From Ferrovibrio sp. MS7 (GTDB lineage Bacteria; Pseudomonadota; Alphaproteobacteria; Ferrovibrionales; Ferrovibrionaceae): a stretch of DNA of 64,000 bases. The notes under the pieces are model-generated. The model was not told the DNA's origin, made no database searches, and was given only the letters and a program-made list of their open reading frames with translations. The position numbers and the translations under genes are program-made. The stretch lies in NCBI RefSeq assembly GCF_038404985.1, contig NZ_JBBKBA010000002.1, positions 806,001 through 870,000 of the forward strand. Direction: 5' to 3'. Below are positions 8,865 through 17,794 of the stretch, piece by piece (the stretch's first letter is position 1; every line of letters starts with the position of its first letter).

Positions 8865-8879
8865 CCAAATAATATTTGG
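8865..8879. promoter_or_regulatory. Palindromic operator candidate between LysR and its target operon
   Basis: CCAAATAATATTTGG is a perfect 7-bp inverted repeat around one central A. It sits in the 130-base divergent region between the LysR gene and the molybdenum-hydroxylase operon and is AT-rich in a GC-rich setting. LysR proteins usually bind an interrupted palindrome here. The minus strand reads TATTAT inside it, a possible -10. Confidence 0.55.
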
Positions 8880-8942
8880 CCTTGCCCAACCCAAACCCTG
8901 GCCCCAACAGAGGCTGGCGCCGACAGAGACTGGAGTATGTGC

Positions 8943-9908
8943 ATGCGCCGCAAACTTCCGCCGCTGAATGCACTGAAGGCATTCGAGACTGCCGCGCGCG
9001 TCGGCAGTTTCGCGAAAGCCGCGCAGGAATTGCTGGTGACGCAGACCGCCGTCAGCCATCAGGTGAAGATCCTGGAGCAGTTTCTCGATTGCACCCTGTT
9101 CCAGCGCCTGCCGAACGGCCTGGTGCTGACACCGGAAGCCAAGACCATCCTGCCGCTGGTATCGCAGGGCTTCGATCTATTCGAGGAAGCCGTGTGGCTG
9201 CTGCCGAAAGGCAAAGTGGCGGAAGCCGACATCCTGGTGATCAGTGCCCTGCCTTCCTTCACCCAGGAATGGCTGCTGCCGCGTCTGGTGCAGTTCCGTG
9301 CCGCGCATCCGGAAATCGACGTGCTGGTGCAGACCGATTACCGCATGGTGGATCTGGCCGCCGACACAGTGGATATCGCCATACGCTTCGGGCGCGGCGA
9401 TTTCGGCGAGGATCTGGATGTCGCCCTGCTCGCCAATGAAACCGTGACGCCGGTCTGCAGCCCCGCCTTGCTGCAGGCAGAAGGCGACAAGCCGCTGGAA
9501 CGCCGCGACCTGGCCAAATTCACCCTGCTGCATTCGTCGGTGCGCATGGTGCATGAACCATGGATTTCCTGGGCGCCGTGGCTCGAGGAAATCAAAGTGA
9601 AGCAGAAGGCCAGCGCCCAGGGGCCGAAATACAGTGATCCGCTGCTGATCCTGCGCGCCGCCAGCGCCGGCGGCGGCATGGCACTGGGCCGCTCCATGCT
9701 GATCCAGGATCACTTGGCCTCGGGCCGCCTGGTCAAGCCCTTCCCCGATTGGGAAAAACCGATCCTGTCGTCTTACTATGTTGTCTCAAGCAAGAAGAAG
9801 ACAAAGCTCGACAAGGTGCGCATCTTCCGCGAATGGGTGCTGGAAGTGGCGCGTTCGGAAGAGCACGACCGCAACTTCGATCGCAGCTTCGGCCGTGCTT
9901 TCGCCTGA
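8943..9908 (+). CDS. LysR-family transcriptional regulator (GcvA-like)
   Basis: 321 residues. The N-terminal winged helix-turn-helix matches the GcvA subgroup (LPPLNALKAFETAAR, then VTQTAVSHQVKILE). The remainder is a periplasmic-binding-fold effector domain. The ATG at 8943 is preferred to the one at 8937 because GGAG is 7 bases from it. It is divergent from the molybdenum-hydroxylase, importer and Rieske operon and is the likely local regulator, responding to a pathway compound (inferred from arrangement). Confidence 0.92.
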   Translation: MRRKLPPLNALKAFETAARVGSFAKAAQELLVTQTAVSHQVKILEQFLDCTLFQRLPNGLVLTPEAKTILPLVSQGFDLFEEAVWLLPKGKVAEADILVISALPSFTQEWLLPRLVQFRAAHPEIDVLVQTDYRMVDLAADTVDIAIRFGRGDFGEDLDVALLANETVTPVCSPALLQAEGDKPLERRDLAKFTLLHSSVRMVHEPWISWAPWLEEIKVKQKASAQGPKYSDPLLILRAASAGGGMALGRSMLIQDHLASGRLVKPFPDWEKPILSSYYVVSSKKKTKLDKVRIFREWVLEVARSEEHDRNFDRSFGRAFA

Positions 9909-9916
9909 GACAGCCC

Positions 9917-10627
9917 TCAGTCCTTGAACTCGATACCCTGCGTCTTCAGCCAGTCCATCCAGCCCGGCATCCAGGGGCGGTGCGGCCGCACCTTGTAATA
10001 CGGGATCATCGGCTTGTAGTGATCGAAGGCCTCGCGCAGCATGTCCACCGCATCCGGCGACCCGGCGCGCTTCGGCGCGAAATCCACCCGCAGGTCGGTG
10101 CGGCCATAGGCTTCGGTATCGTAGACGATCAGGCAGGATGAACGATGCCCGCCGGCATCACCGCCGGCATCGCGCCCGGCAGTGATCACGCGCATCAGGC
10201 GTTCCTCGAACAGCTCGCCGGCACTGTCATGCCAGGCCTTGTCCATCGCCGGCACCACCTGGTCGGTGGTCAGCAGATTGCCCATCACCAGATAGCCTTC
10301 GCCGGTGATAGCGGCACTGTGAACCTTGCATTCCGTGCCGGTATGCACGGCGGCACGGCCATGGCGGTCGACGATGCCGACCTGGCGCCAGGCCCAGCCA
10401 TCGTCGCTGCCCTCGATCTCGGCCAGCACCTTCTTCGGCGCATGGCCCAGGGTGAGCAATTCAATCGCCAGCGGCCCGAGGCCCGGATCGGTATAGGCCT
10501 GGCTGCTCACGGCGCCGACATTGGCACGGATGAACGGGCAGCGCGCGCCCACCGATAGCGGGTTGGTGGCCTGCGCCACACCCAGCAGGCCGGTTTCCAT
10601 GTCTCTTGCAACAACAGTAAAAGTCAT
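9917..10627 (-). CDS. DUF1028 family protein
   Basis: 236 residues, normal for the family. Conserved signs include the start MTFTVVARDMETGLLGVA, the GAVSSQAYTDPGLGP segment, TGTEC, GNLL and the AGGDAGGHRSS stretch. The fold is thought to be Ntn-hydrolase-like, but no reaction is established. It is the last gene of the IclR-M24-Pot-amidohydrolase operon, starting one base after the amidohydrolase stop, and converges with the LysR gene. A hydrolytic role on the imported compound is inference from the company of two other hydrolases. Confidence 0.85.
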   Translation of the reverse strand: MTFTVVARDMETGLLGVAQATNPLSVGARCPFIRANVGAVSSQAYTDPGLGPLAIELLTLGHAPKKVLAEIEGSDDGWAWRQVGIVDRHGRAAVHTGTECKVHSAAITGEGYLVMGNLLTTDQVVPAMDKAWHDSAGELFEERLMRVITAGRDAGGDAGGHRSSCLIVYDTEAYGRTDLRVDFAPKRAGSPDAVDMLREAFDHYKPMIPYYKVRPHRPWMPGWMDWLKTQGIEFKD

Positions 10628-10628
10628 C

Positions 10629-11531
10629 TCACTCCGCTCCCATCAAACGCGCAGCCGTGCCGCCCAAGAATTCCATTCGCTGATCCATGGTCCAGAAACC
10701 GGCATGCTTGCGGATACTGTCCACCGCCTGCCGGTATTTGAACTTGTCCTCGAACCACGGCCAGTCCGTACCCCACATCATCCGCCCGGTGCCTACCGCT
10801 GCCGCGACATTACGCAGGCGGCCGAGATAATTCGGGAACGGATATTCAGTCTCGTCATCCCAGATCTCGCCGACGAAGCCGCAGCCCATGATGACATTGG
10901 CATGCTTGTCGGCCAGCCGGCGCACCTGATCCCAGCGCGGCGTAAGCGGGTCGACACAGCCGGCCTGCATCAGCACCAGCGGCAAGCCCGGCAACAATTG
11001 CAGCAGGCGGTCAAGCTGTTCCAGATATTCCTCAAGCGTGTAGGAATCAGGTGGCCGCAAGGTCTGGAAGGAAAGCAGCAGCACTTTGCCCTGCGCCATG
11101 ATCTCGCGGCAGACGGCAATAAAGGCTTCATCCAGCAGGTTGACCTGGATATAGGCGGCAAATACCTTGACGCCCGAGGCGCCATCGGCGAAATCGCGCC
11201 GCACCTGCGCCAGGATGTCATGGCGCTTGGGGTTCTTCAGCGTGTTGAACCAGTAGAAGCGCTCCGGATAGCGGCGGAAACCGAGCAGGCTGTATTTCCG
11301 CCCACCGCTGTAATCCTCGAGATCGAAGCCCTTGCGGCTGCTGCCCCACTGAATGTCCTCGGCGTCGTAGCTGATCAGGAAAGCCTTGTCGACGCCGGCA
11401 TACTCCATCTCGGCTACCAAAAGGTCCGGCGACTGTTCGCACCAGGTATAATGCTTGATCATCGACATCTGCGGATTCACCGCGCCGTTGCGGGCGAAAC
11501 GCAGCGGATGGGTTTCGATATCGATGATCAT
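10629..11531 (-). CDS. Amidohydrolase-fold (amidohydrolase_2) protein
   Basis: 300 residues with the TIM-barrel layout of the amidohydrolase_2 family. The first metal motif reads DIETHP (Asp4, His8) rather than the usual DxHxH, and the strand that usually supplies a His reads LVLMQAG. The late Asp is kept in WGTDWPW. So only part of the usual metal site is visible, and metal use is uncertain. The family includes decarboxylases and hydrolases of aromatic and lactone compounds. The start overlaps the stop of the PotA-like gene (ATGA). Confidence 0.8.
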   Translation of the reverse strand: MIIDIETHPLRFARNGAVNPQMSMIKHYTWCEQSPDLLVAEMEYAGVDKAFLISYDAEDIQWGSSRKGFDLEDYSGGRKYSLLGFRRYPERFYWFNTLKNPKRHDILAQVRRDFADGASGVKVFAAYIQVNLLDEAFIAVCREIMAQGKVLLLSFQTLRPPDSYTLEEYLEQLDRLLQLLPGLPLVLMQAGCVDPLTPRWDQVRRLADKHANVIMGCGFVGEIWDDETEYPFPNYLGRLRNVAAAVGTGRMMWGTDWPWFEDKFKYRQAVDSIRKHAGFWTMDQRMEFLGGTAARLMGAE

Positions 11532-12637
11532 GCGGCCCCCTTGCCATCGCCGAAGCGGTCATCATGGGCCAGCAGGCGCAGATCAGCGGCCTTCCAGCCG
11601 AAATTCACCGTATCGCCCTCGGCCCCCTGGAACAGCCCCGGGCAATCGGCATGCAATGTCAGGCCGTTCATCGCGATACCGACACGCGATACACCGCCGA
11701 GATAGGCCAGATCGACCACCTTGCCGCTGGCGGCGAAATCCGCTCCGCCAACCGCCGCGCCGAGCAGCACATGTTCAGGCCGGATCGAGAGCAGCACCCG
11801 CTGCTGTGCCTGCGGCTGGAAGCCGGCGGCAATGCTGCCGCGCATGGCGCCCAGAGCCGTGGTCACGCTGCCTTCATCGCCCCGGCGCATACCGAACTCG
11901 CCCGGCAGGATATTCGCCTCGCCGATAAAATCCGCGACATAGGCAGTCTGGGGAAAGCGGTAGATATCCGCCGGCGTGCCTTGCTGCACGATGCGGCCCT
12001 GGTCCATCACCACGATGGCATCGGAGAGGAACATCGCCTCAGCCTGATCATGGGTGACATAAACGAATGTGATGCCGACCTCGCGCTGCAGCTTCTTCAA
12101 CTCATTCTGCATATGCTTGCGCATCTTGAGATCGAGCGCGCCGAGCGGCTCGTCCAACAGCAGCACGCGCGGACGCGTCACCAGCGCGCGGGCCAGCGCC
12201 ACGCGCTGTTGCTGGCCGCCAGACATCTGGCGCGGGTATTTGGCGATATGATCCGTGAGGCCGAGCAGGGCAATTATTTCCCTCACCCGTGTCGTGATAT
12301 CGGCCTTCGGCAGCTTCTGCATGCGCAAGCCGAAGGCGACATTCTCGGCCACCGTCATATGTGGGAACAATGCGTAATTCTGGAACACCATGCGGGTGGG
12401 ACGCGCCGCGCCAAGATCGGCGGACAGATGCTGCCCGGCCACCAGGATATTGCCTGAGTCCGGGTATTCCAGTCCGCCGATCATGCGCAACGTAGTGGTC
12501 TTGCCGCAGCCGGAGGGTCCGAGCAGGGTGACGAAATGGCCGCGCTCGACGGTTAGATCGATACCATCGACCGCGACAAAGCTGCCGAAGCGCTTGAATA
12601 CTGCTTGCAGTTCGACATCCACCACTTTCGCCACCAC
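11528..12637 (-). CDS. ABC importer ATPase (PotA/FbpC type, spermidine/putrescine-like)
   Basis: About 369 residues. Walker A GPSGCGKTT, signature MSGGQQQRVALARAL, Walker B VLLLDEPLGALD and a C-terminal TOBE domain are present, as in PotA. The start is one of three consecutive GTG codons (12640, 12637, 12634); 12637 is placed best relative to GAGG. No good ATG exists before the conserved VDVELQAVFKRFG. It powers the two permeases and the binding protein encoded upstream in the same operon. Confidence 0.88.
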   Translation of the reverse strand: MVAKVVDVELQAVFKRFGSFVAVDGIDLTVERGHFVTLLGPSGCGKTTTLRMIGGLEYPDSGNILVAGQHLSADLGAARPTRMVFQNYALFPHMTVAENVAFGLRMQKLPKADITTRVREIIALLGLTDHIAKYPRQMSGGQQQRVALARALVTRPRVLLLDEPLGALDLKMRKHMQNELKKLQREVGITFVYVTHDQAEAMFLSDAIVVMDQGRIVQQGTPADIYRFPQTAYVADFIGEANILPGEFGMRRGDEGSVTTALGAMRGSIAAGFQPQAQQRVLLSIRPEHVLLGAAVGGADFAASGKVVDLAYLGGVSRVGIAMNGLTLHADCPGLFQGAEGDTVNFGWKAADLRLLAHDDRFGDGKGAA

Positions 12638-12656
12638 CACTCTCCCTCTTGCTACG

Positions 12657-13751
12657 TCAGGCCGCCTTGACCTCGTTCCAGATCTCGTTCCACCGCGACT
12701 TGTCCTTCGGGATATCCTTGAACACGAGGCGGCCGACATTGTTGATGTCGATGCCAAGATCCTTGATCAGCTGCGGCTCCAGGCGGGCAATCGCCGCCTT
12801 GGAAGCCGGCGCATAGCGGGTGTTGCGGGCCATGAACTCGCCGTATTCCGGGCTGAGCGTGAAGTTGGCGTATTCCTCCACCAGCTTGATCTTGGTGGTG
12901 CCCTTCACCGGCGTGATCGACTCGTTCCAGCCGATAGCGCCCTCCTTCGGCCACACCCAGCCGGCATCCACGCCAGCCTTCAGCAGCGGCGCGATGATGG
13001 CCAGGAAGGCCCAGGACACCACCACCTCACCAGAGGCCAGCAGGTTCTGCACATCGGCGACGTTCTTCCAGTAGGCGCGTACCAGCGGCTTCTGCGAGAT
13101 CAACAGCTTCTTGACCTCCTGCAGTTCCTTTTCCTCCATGGAATAGGGCTTTTTGATACCGAGATGCAGCGCGGCCACCGCCAGGGTATCCTCCGGCTCG
13201 TCGCGCATGGCGATGCGGCCCTTGTATTTCGGGTCGAACAAAGCCGAGAGCGAGTCCAGATCGCCCGTCACCTTGCGGTTGAAGGCCATGGCATTGGCGC
13301 CCCACACGAAGGGGATGCCATAGAGCTTGCCATCGACGCGCCACTGCGGCGAAGTGGCGAACTGCTCGAAGATATCCTTGGTGTTGGGCAGGGCCGCCGG
13401 ATTCAGCGGCTCGATCAGGCCAGCCTTCACGGCGGGCTCGATATAGTTCTGCACCGGTACGATCATGTCGTAGAGCTTGGTACCGCCGCCACGCAGCTTG
13501 GCCATCATCTCGTCCGAGCTGCTGTAGAAGGTCGGCCTCAGCTCCAGGTTTAGCTTGTCCTTGGCGTCCTTGACGAATTCACCGCCGCCCCAGGACGACC
13601 AGGTGAACAGGTTCAGCGACCTGTCCTGCGCCAGTGCCTCGCGCAGGCCAGCCGGCATTGCCGCCATCAGGCCGGAGGCGGCCATCAGCCGCAGCATGCC
13701 ACGTCGGCTCATGTTGCTGGGCAGCAGCATGTTGAAGGTTTCGCGTTCCAT
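12657..13751 (-). CDS. ABC importer binding protein (PotD-like), Tat-type signal
   Basis: 364 residues from the ATG at 13751, with AAGGAG 8 bases upstream. The N terminus has SRRGMLRLMAASGLMAA, a twin-arginine export signal, so it is probably folded before export. The remainder is a polyamine-type solute-binding protein (LNLFTWSSWGGGEFVKD). Such proteins often bind amino compounds or opines other than polyamines. It lies between the permease pair and the ATPase gene. Confidence 0.88.
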   Translation of the reverse strand: MERETFNMLLPSNMSRRGMLRLMAASGLMAAMPAGLREALAQDRSLNLFTWSSWGGGEFVKDAKDKLNLELRPTFYSSSDEMMAKLRGGGTKLYDMIVPVQNYIEPAVKAGLIEPLNPAALPNTKDIFEQFATSPQWRVDGKLYGIPFVWGANAMAFNRKVTGDLDSLSALFDPKYKGRIAMRDEPEDTLAVAALHLGIKKPYSMEEKELQEVKKLLISQKPLVRAYWKNVADVQNLLASGEVVVSWAFLAIIAPLLKAGVDAGWVWPKEGAIGWNESITPVKGTTKIKLVEEYANFTLSPEYGEFMARNTRYAPASKAAIARLEPQLIKDLGIDINNVGRLVFKDIPKDKSRWNEIWNEVKAA

Positions 13752-13800
13752 TTGGTGATCTCCTTTTCTTTTCTGTCTGCTTTGAAATGATGAACTCATG

Positions 13801-14589
13801 TCAACGCTGTTGCGCACGCCGCAGCGACAACTCGGCCACGACGGCAAATAAGCCGCTTACCACCACCGTGATCGTGGCGATGGCATTCAGTTCCGGCGTG
13901 ATGCCGAAGCGCAATTTCGACCAGATGACCATCGGCAGCGTGTTGTCGTTGCCGGTGGTGAAGAAGGTGACGACTACCTCATCGAAGGAAAGGGTGAAGG
14001 ACATCAGCGCGGCGGCAACGATGGCCGGGCGCAGGAAGGGCAAGGTGATCTCGCGGAACACCGTGAAGGCATTGGCGCCGAGATCCCAGGCCGCCTCTTC
14101 CAGCACGCGGTCGAAGCCCACCAGGCGCGCGAGCGTGATAAGGATGACATAGGGCAAGGTCATCACCACATGGCCGCCGATTACCGTGAGCAGAGACAGG
14201 TCGATGCTCAGCAGGTTGTAGAAGGTGAGCAGTGCGATGCCGATGATAAGGCGCGGCACCATCATCGGCAGCAGTGCGAAGGCGCGCAGCCCACCGGCCA
14301 GCTTGCCGCCATAGCGGTGAATGCCGACGGCGCCGGCGATGCCGAGCGTGGTGGAAATGCATACCGTGGCCAGCGCGATGATCAGGCTGTTGACCAGCGC
14401 TTCGTGGATCGACTTGTCCTGCAGCAGCTTGGCATACCAGCTCAAGGTGAAGCCGCTCAGGGGAAAGCGGCTGATCGCCGAGTTGTTGAAGGAAAAGACG
14501 GCAACGACGACCAGCGGCGCAAACAGGAACAGCAGGATCAGGCCGGTCCAGGTGCCAAGCAGGTATTTGCTGGTGTCGCGCCGGATCAT
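13801..14589 (-). CDS. ABC importer permease (PotC type)
   Basis: 262 residues with about six membrane segments and the EEAAWDLGANAFTVFREI loop that contacts the ATPase. The ATG overlaps the stop of the PotB-type gene (ATGA). It pairs with that protein to form the membrane channel. Confidence 0.9.
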   Translation of the reverse strand: MIRRDTSKYLLGTWTGLILLFLFAPLVVVAVFSFNNSAISRFPLSGFTLSWYAKLLQDKSIHEALVNSLIIALATVCISTTLGIAGAVGIHRYGGKLAGGLRAFALLPMMVPRLIIGIALLTFYNLLSIDLSLLTVIGGHVVMTLPYVILITLARLVGFDRVLEEAAWDLGANAFTVFREITLPFLRPAIVAAALMSFTLSFDEVVVTFFTTGNDNTLPMVIWSKLRFGITPELNAIATITVVVSGLFAVVAELSLRRAQQR

Positions 14590-15431
14590 GCGACACCTCT
14601 CGGCTTGCCATAGCGCAGGCTGAGGGCGGCGAGCGCGAAGATGATCCCCATCAGGGTCAACGCCAGGGCGGAACCGAAGGGGTATTCATAGGCGACACCG
14701 AATTGCTGCGCGATGATGCTGCCGATCATGATGCTGCGGGTACCGCCAAGCAGTTCCGGGGTGACGAAGGCGCCCATGGACGGGATGAACACGAACAGGC
14801 AGCCGCTGACGATGCCAGGCAGGCTGAGCGGCAGAATCACCGAGAGGAAGGTGCGGACCTTGCCGCCGCCAAGATCCCAGGCGGCTTCCAGCAGGCTGGG
14901 GTCGATCTTTTCCAGCACGGCATAGAGCGGCAGGATCAGATACGGCATGTAGATATGCACCAGCGCAATGGTGACGGCGAAATCGGAATAGAGCAGGCCG
15001 GTAATCGGCTCCGAGATGATGCCAAGGCCGAGCAATGCCTGATTGATCACGCCCTGGGTGCCGAGAATCAGCATCCAGGCATAGGTACGCACCAGATAGC
15101 TGGTCCAGAGTGGCAGCACGATCAGCAGCAGCAGGGTGAGCTTGAACCGCTTCACCTTGCGCGCCAGGAAATAGGCCACCGGATAGCCGATCAGCAGCGA
15201 CAGGCAGGTGACATAAAGCGACAGCTTGATGGTGCGCAGGAACACGCCGGTATAAAGCGGCCCGCTGATCTTCTGGTAATTGCGCAACGTGAAATCGGCC
15301 ACGATCTGGTAATCCACGACGCGCCAGAAGCTGTAGAGCACCATGGTCAACATCGGCAGGATGAAAAAGACCACGAGCCACAGCTTCGGCGCGGCGAGGA
15401 AGGACAATTTTGTGGCGAGCCCGGCGCGCAT
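14586..15431 (-). CDS. ABC importer permease (PotB type)
   Basis: 281 residues, about six membrane segments, with the LLEAAWDLGGGKVRTFLSVILP coupling region (shown in part) and the usual long first periplasmic loop. It starts 4 bases after the M24 peptidase stop. Together with the PotC-type permease, PotA-type ATPase and Tat-exported binding protein it makes a complete importer whose substrate is probably the compound handled by the M24, amidohydrolase and DUF1028 enzymes. Confidence 0.9.
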   Translation of the reverse strand: MRAGLATKLSFLAAPKLWLVVFFILPMLTMVLYSFWRVVDYQIVADFTLRNYQKISGPLYTGVFLRTIKLSLYVTCLSLLIGYPVAYFLARKVKRFKLTLLLLIVLPLWTSYLVRTYAWMLILGTQGVINQALLGLGIISEPITGLLYSDFAVTIALVHIYMPYLILPLYAVLEKIDPSLLEAAWDLGGGKVRTFLSVILPLSLPGIVSGCLFVFIPSMGAFVTPELLGGTRSIMIGSIIAQQFGVAYEYPFGSALALTLMGIIFALAALSLRYGKPRGVA

Positions 15432-15435
15432 GCGG

Positions 15436-16686
15436 TCAGACCACCGCCGCCGCCATGAAATCGTCGTAGATCAGCGACTTGCTGTTATTGGTCAGCCTTT
15501 CGCAGCCGGTCTCGGTGACGACCATGGTGTCTTCGCAGAGCATGCCCTGCACACCCTGCATGTAGTAGCCGACCTCGACATTCAGCGACATGCCGGGCCG
15601 CAGGCCGCCCTCCACCGAAGGCATCAGGAAGGCCGAGGTGGCGGGATCGGAAATCGTCACCACCGGCGGATCGTAAACGCTGATGCCGATGCCATGGCCG
15701 CAATGGAAGCGGTCGAAATCCTCGAGCCCCAGCGTCTTGCCCGGCTTCATCGCCGCCCGGTAGATGTCGCGCACATCGGCTCCGGGCTTGATCAGCGCGA
15801 TGGCATCCTCGACGCCGCTTGACAGCGCATCCCACAGGCGCTGCTGCTGCAAGCTCGGCTTGCCGCCATAGACCACGGCGCGGGCCGTGTCGGAATGATA
15901 GTAGTCGTAGGTGCAGCCAATGTCGTAGCGGACGATATCGCCCTTCTCGATCGGCTTCTCCGACACCAGCATATGCGGATAGGAGCTGCGGCTGCCGCTG
16001 CCCATCAGCATGAAGGTAGGCTTGCCCTTCAGTTCCGCGATCTTGACGTTGTAGGCATGCACAATCTCGCTTTCGCGCACGCCCGGCTTGATCAGGCCAT
16101 AAGCATGGTTCACCGCCAGTTCGGTGATGCGGGAAGCCATGCGCAGGCGCTGGATTTCATCCGGCGTCTTGATCATACGGATTTCCCACCACATCGGGTT
16201 GCCGGCGATAATGTCGGCATTGGGGAAACGCTGCTTCAATTCCCAGAAGATGAAGGGCGACATGCCGAGTTCATCGACAGCGATGCGGCTGTTCTGCAGG
16301 CCACGCGACTCAATGGCGGCGATCAGGCCTTCAAGCGCTCGGCTGACAATGCTGGCACGCTCCAGCAGCGCCTTGCCGGCCTTGCCCACCGCATCCATCT
16401 CGTTGCCCTGGGCCGGGCCGCGCTTGAACGGGCTGAAGATATAGATGTCCTCGATCCACACCTTGCCATCGACGATGGCCTCCAGCTCCAGGCTCGGCGC
16501 GATCAGCGAGGCCTTGGGCTTATGGTTCGGGGTGAAGATCGAATAGACTTGGAAACCCTTGTTGATCCAGTGGGTGACGCATTCATAGTCACTGGCATAC
16601 ATCACATTTTCCGGCGAGGTGGCGATCAGCGCCTCCACCCCGGCCCGGGCCATGACTTCCTCTGCACGCGCCTGATTGAACAACAT
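15436..16686 (-). CDS. M24 family metallopeptidase (creatinase/Xaa-Pro peptidase-like)
   Basis: 416 residues: a creatinase N-terminal domain (about 1-150) and a pita-bread catalytic domain. All five metal ligands of M24 peptidases are visible: Asp255, Asp266, His331 (HCGHGIG), Glu371 and Glu385. It should bind two divalent metals and cleave an amide or Xaa-Pro-like bond, or act on a small amidine as creatinase or ectoine hydrolase do. The ATG at 16686 shares a base with the IclR stop (TGATG) and has AAGGAG upstream. Position as the first enzyme after the regulator suggests a key catabolic step. Confidence 0.9.
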   Translation of the reverse strand: MLFNQARAEEVMARAGVEALIATSPENVMYASDYECVTHWINKGFQVYSIFTPNHKPKASLIAPSLELEAIVDGKVWIEDIYIFSPFKRGPAQGNEMDAVGKAGKALLERASIVSRALEGLIAAIESRGLQNSRIAVDELGMSPFIFWELKQRFPNADIIAGNPMWWEIRMIKTPDEIQRLRMASRITELAVNHAYGLIKPGVRESEIVHAYNVKIAELKGKPTFMLMGSGSRSSYPHMLVSEKPIEKGDIVRYDIGCTYDYYHSDTARAVVYGGKPSLQQQRLWDALSSGVEDAIALIKPGADVRDIYRAAMKPGKTLGLEDFDRFHCGHGIGISVYDPPVVTISDPATSAFLMPSVEGGLRPGMSLNVEVGYYMQGVQGMLCEDTMVVTETGCERLTNNSKSLIYDDFMAAAVV

Positions 16687-17528
16687 CAACGCTTCTCCTT
16701 GGCTTTGCGTGTTGCCGCTTTGGTTTTCACCGGTTTGGCGTCGATCTTGACGGCTTCCGCCGGATGGCCGGCCAGCTCGCCCGACAATTGGGCAGCGGCG
16801 GTTTTCACGATGGCGATGAAGCCGTCCACCTTGGCATCCGGCATGCGGAAGGCCGGAGCCGAAATCGCCAAGCTGGCAATCACCTGGCCATCGGCGCCAT
16901 AAATCGGCGCACCGACCGAGCGCGAACCTGGCGTGATTTCGGAATCGCTGAAGCCATGGCCGAGGCGACGGATCTTCGCCAGTTCGGCGCGCAGCTTGGT
17001 GGGATCGACGATGGTGTTGGGGGTGTAGCGTTTCAGCGCCTTGCGGGCGATGAGCTGCTCGATGAACTGGCTCGGCTGGAAAGCCAGCATCACCTTGCCG
17101 ACGCAGCCGGCATTGAGCGGAAAGGTATCACCGGTGGAAACCGTGAAACGCATGGCCTGCGGGCTGTCGATACAATCGATGCAGAGGCCGTGATTGCCTT
17201 CCACTACGCACAGGCTGACGGTCTCGCCGGTGCTGTCCACCAGCCGCTGCAGGTAAGGCCGGGCCAGTTGTTTCAAGGCGTTATTCGCGCCGCCCTTGGG
17301 CGCAAGCTGCAGGATCAGGGCGCCGATGCTGTAGCGGCCGCTGGCCGTATCATGGCTCAGCACACCGGCCTTCGCCATCGTCGCCAGCAGGCGGTGCACC
17401 ACGCTTTTATGCAGGCCGAGATGCGCCGCCAGATCGGTCGGGCCCCAGCTATCCGCCTTGGTGAAGGCACGCAGAATAGCCGCGGCGCGGGCGACAGACT
17501 GGATATCGGAATAGCTGCGTTCGGGCAT
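16686..17528 (-). CDS. IclR-family transcriptional regulator
   Basis: 280 residues from the ATG at 17528; a GTG at 17546 would add six. N-terminal winged helix (SVARAAAILRAFT, then LHKSVVHRLLATM), then the IclR effector domain (LNAGCVGKVMLAF and SRSVGAPIY). A Lys/Ala-rich tail follows. It is the first gene of the M24-Pot-amidohydrolase-DUF1028 operon and overlaps the peptidase start, so it probably controls its own operon. Confidence 0.9.
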   Translation of the reverse strand: MPERSYSDIQSVARAAAILRAFTKADSWGPTDLAAHLGLHKSVVHRLLATMAKAGVLSHDTASGRYSIGALILQLAPKGGANNALKQLARPYLQRLVDSTGETVSLCVVEGNHGLCIDCIDSPQAMRFTVSTGDTFPLNAGCVGKVMLAFQPSQFIEQLIARKALKRYTPNTIVDPTKLRAELAKIRRLGHGFSDSEITPGSRSVGAPIYGADGQVIASLAISAPAFRMPDAKVDGFIAIVKTAAAQLSGELAGHPAEAVKIDAKPVKTKAATRKAKEKR

Positions 17529-17570
17529 CGCTCCAGGCCAATTCACGATAAAACCACACGTCTCAGGATA

Positions 17571-17585
17571 AGAGACGCCGTCTCT
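17571..17585. promoter_or_regulatory. Operator candidate upstream of the IclR operon
   Basis: AGAGAC-GCC-GTCTCT is a perfect 6-bp inverted repeat with a 3-base centre, about 45 bases before the IclR start. A further GTCTC lies at 17560-17564. IclR proteins usually bind short palindromes near their own promoter. The rest of 17547-17794 shows no gene; an AT-rich TATTTTTAAAA run follows the palindrome. Confidence 0.5.
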
Positions 17586-17794
17586 ATTTTTAAAAGCTTG
17601 CAGAAGATTCCGCCGCGGCGCAAACGATTTCTGTCAAACAACCGCAACATGCGCGCATAAGGAGATGCAGTGTTTCGATGATCGCCCGTCGCGATGCCAA
17701 CCCCTGCCGCATTCCGTTGCATCTGCGCGCAATTACAGCGTTCTTGCCGCACGACAAGCACGGACTCGGCTAAAGCGCAGGAATGTTGGGGGTT

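Noticed and set aside
8812-8982. Longer N terminus for the region A [2Fe-2S] subunit
   Set aside because: It would run through the palindrome and into the divergent LysR gene.
17543-17761. Small minus-strand open frame upstream of IclR
   Set aside because: It overlaps the promoter and palindrome of the IclR gene and has no good start or conserved pattern.
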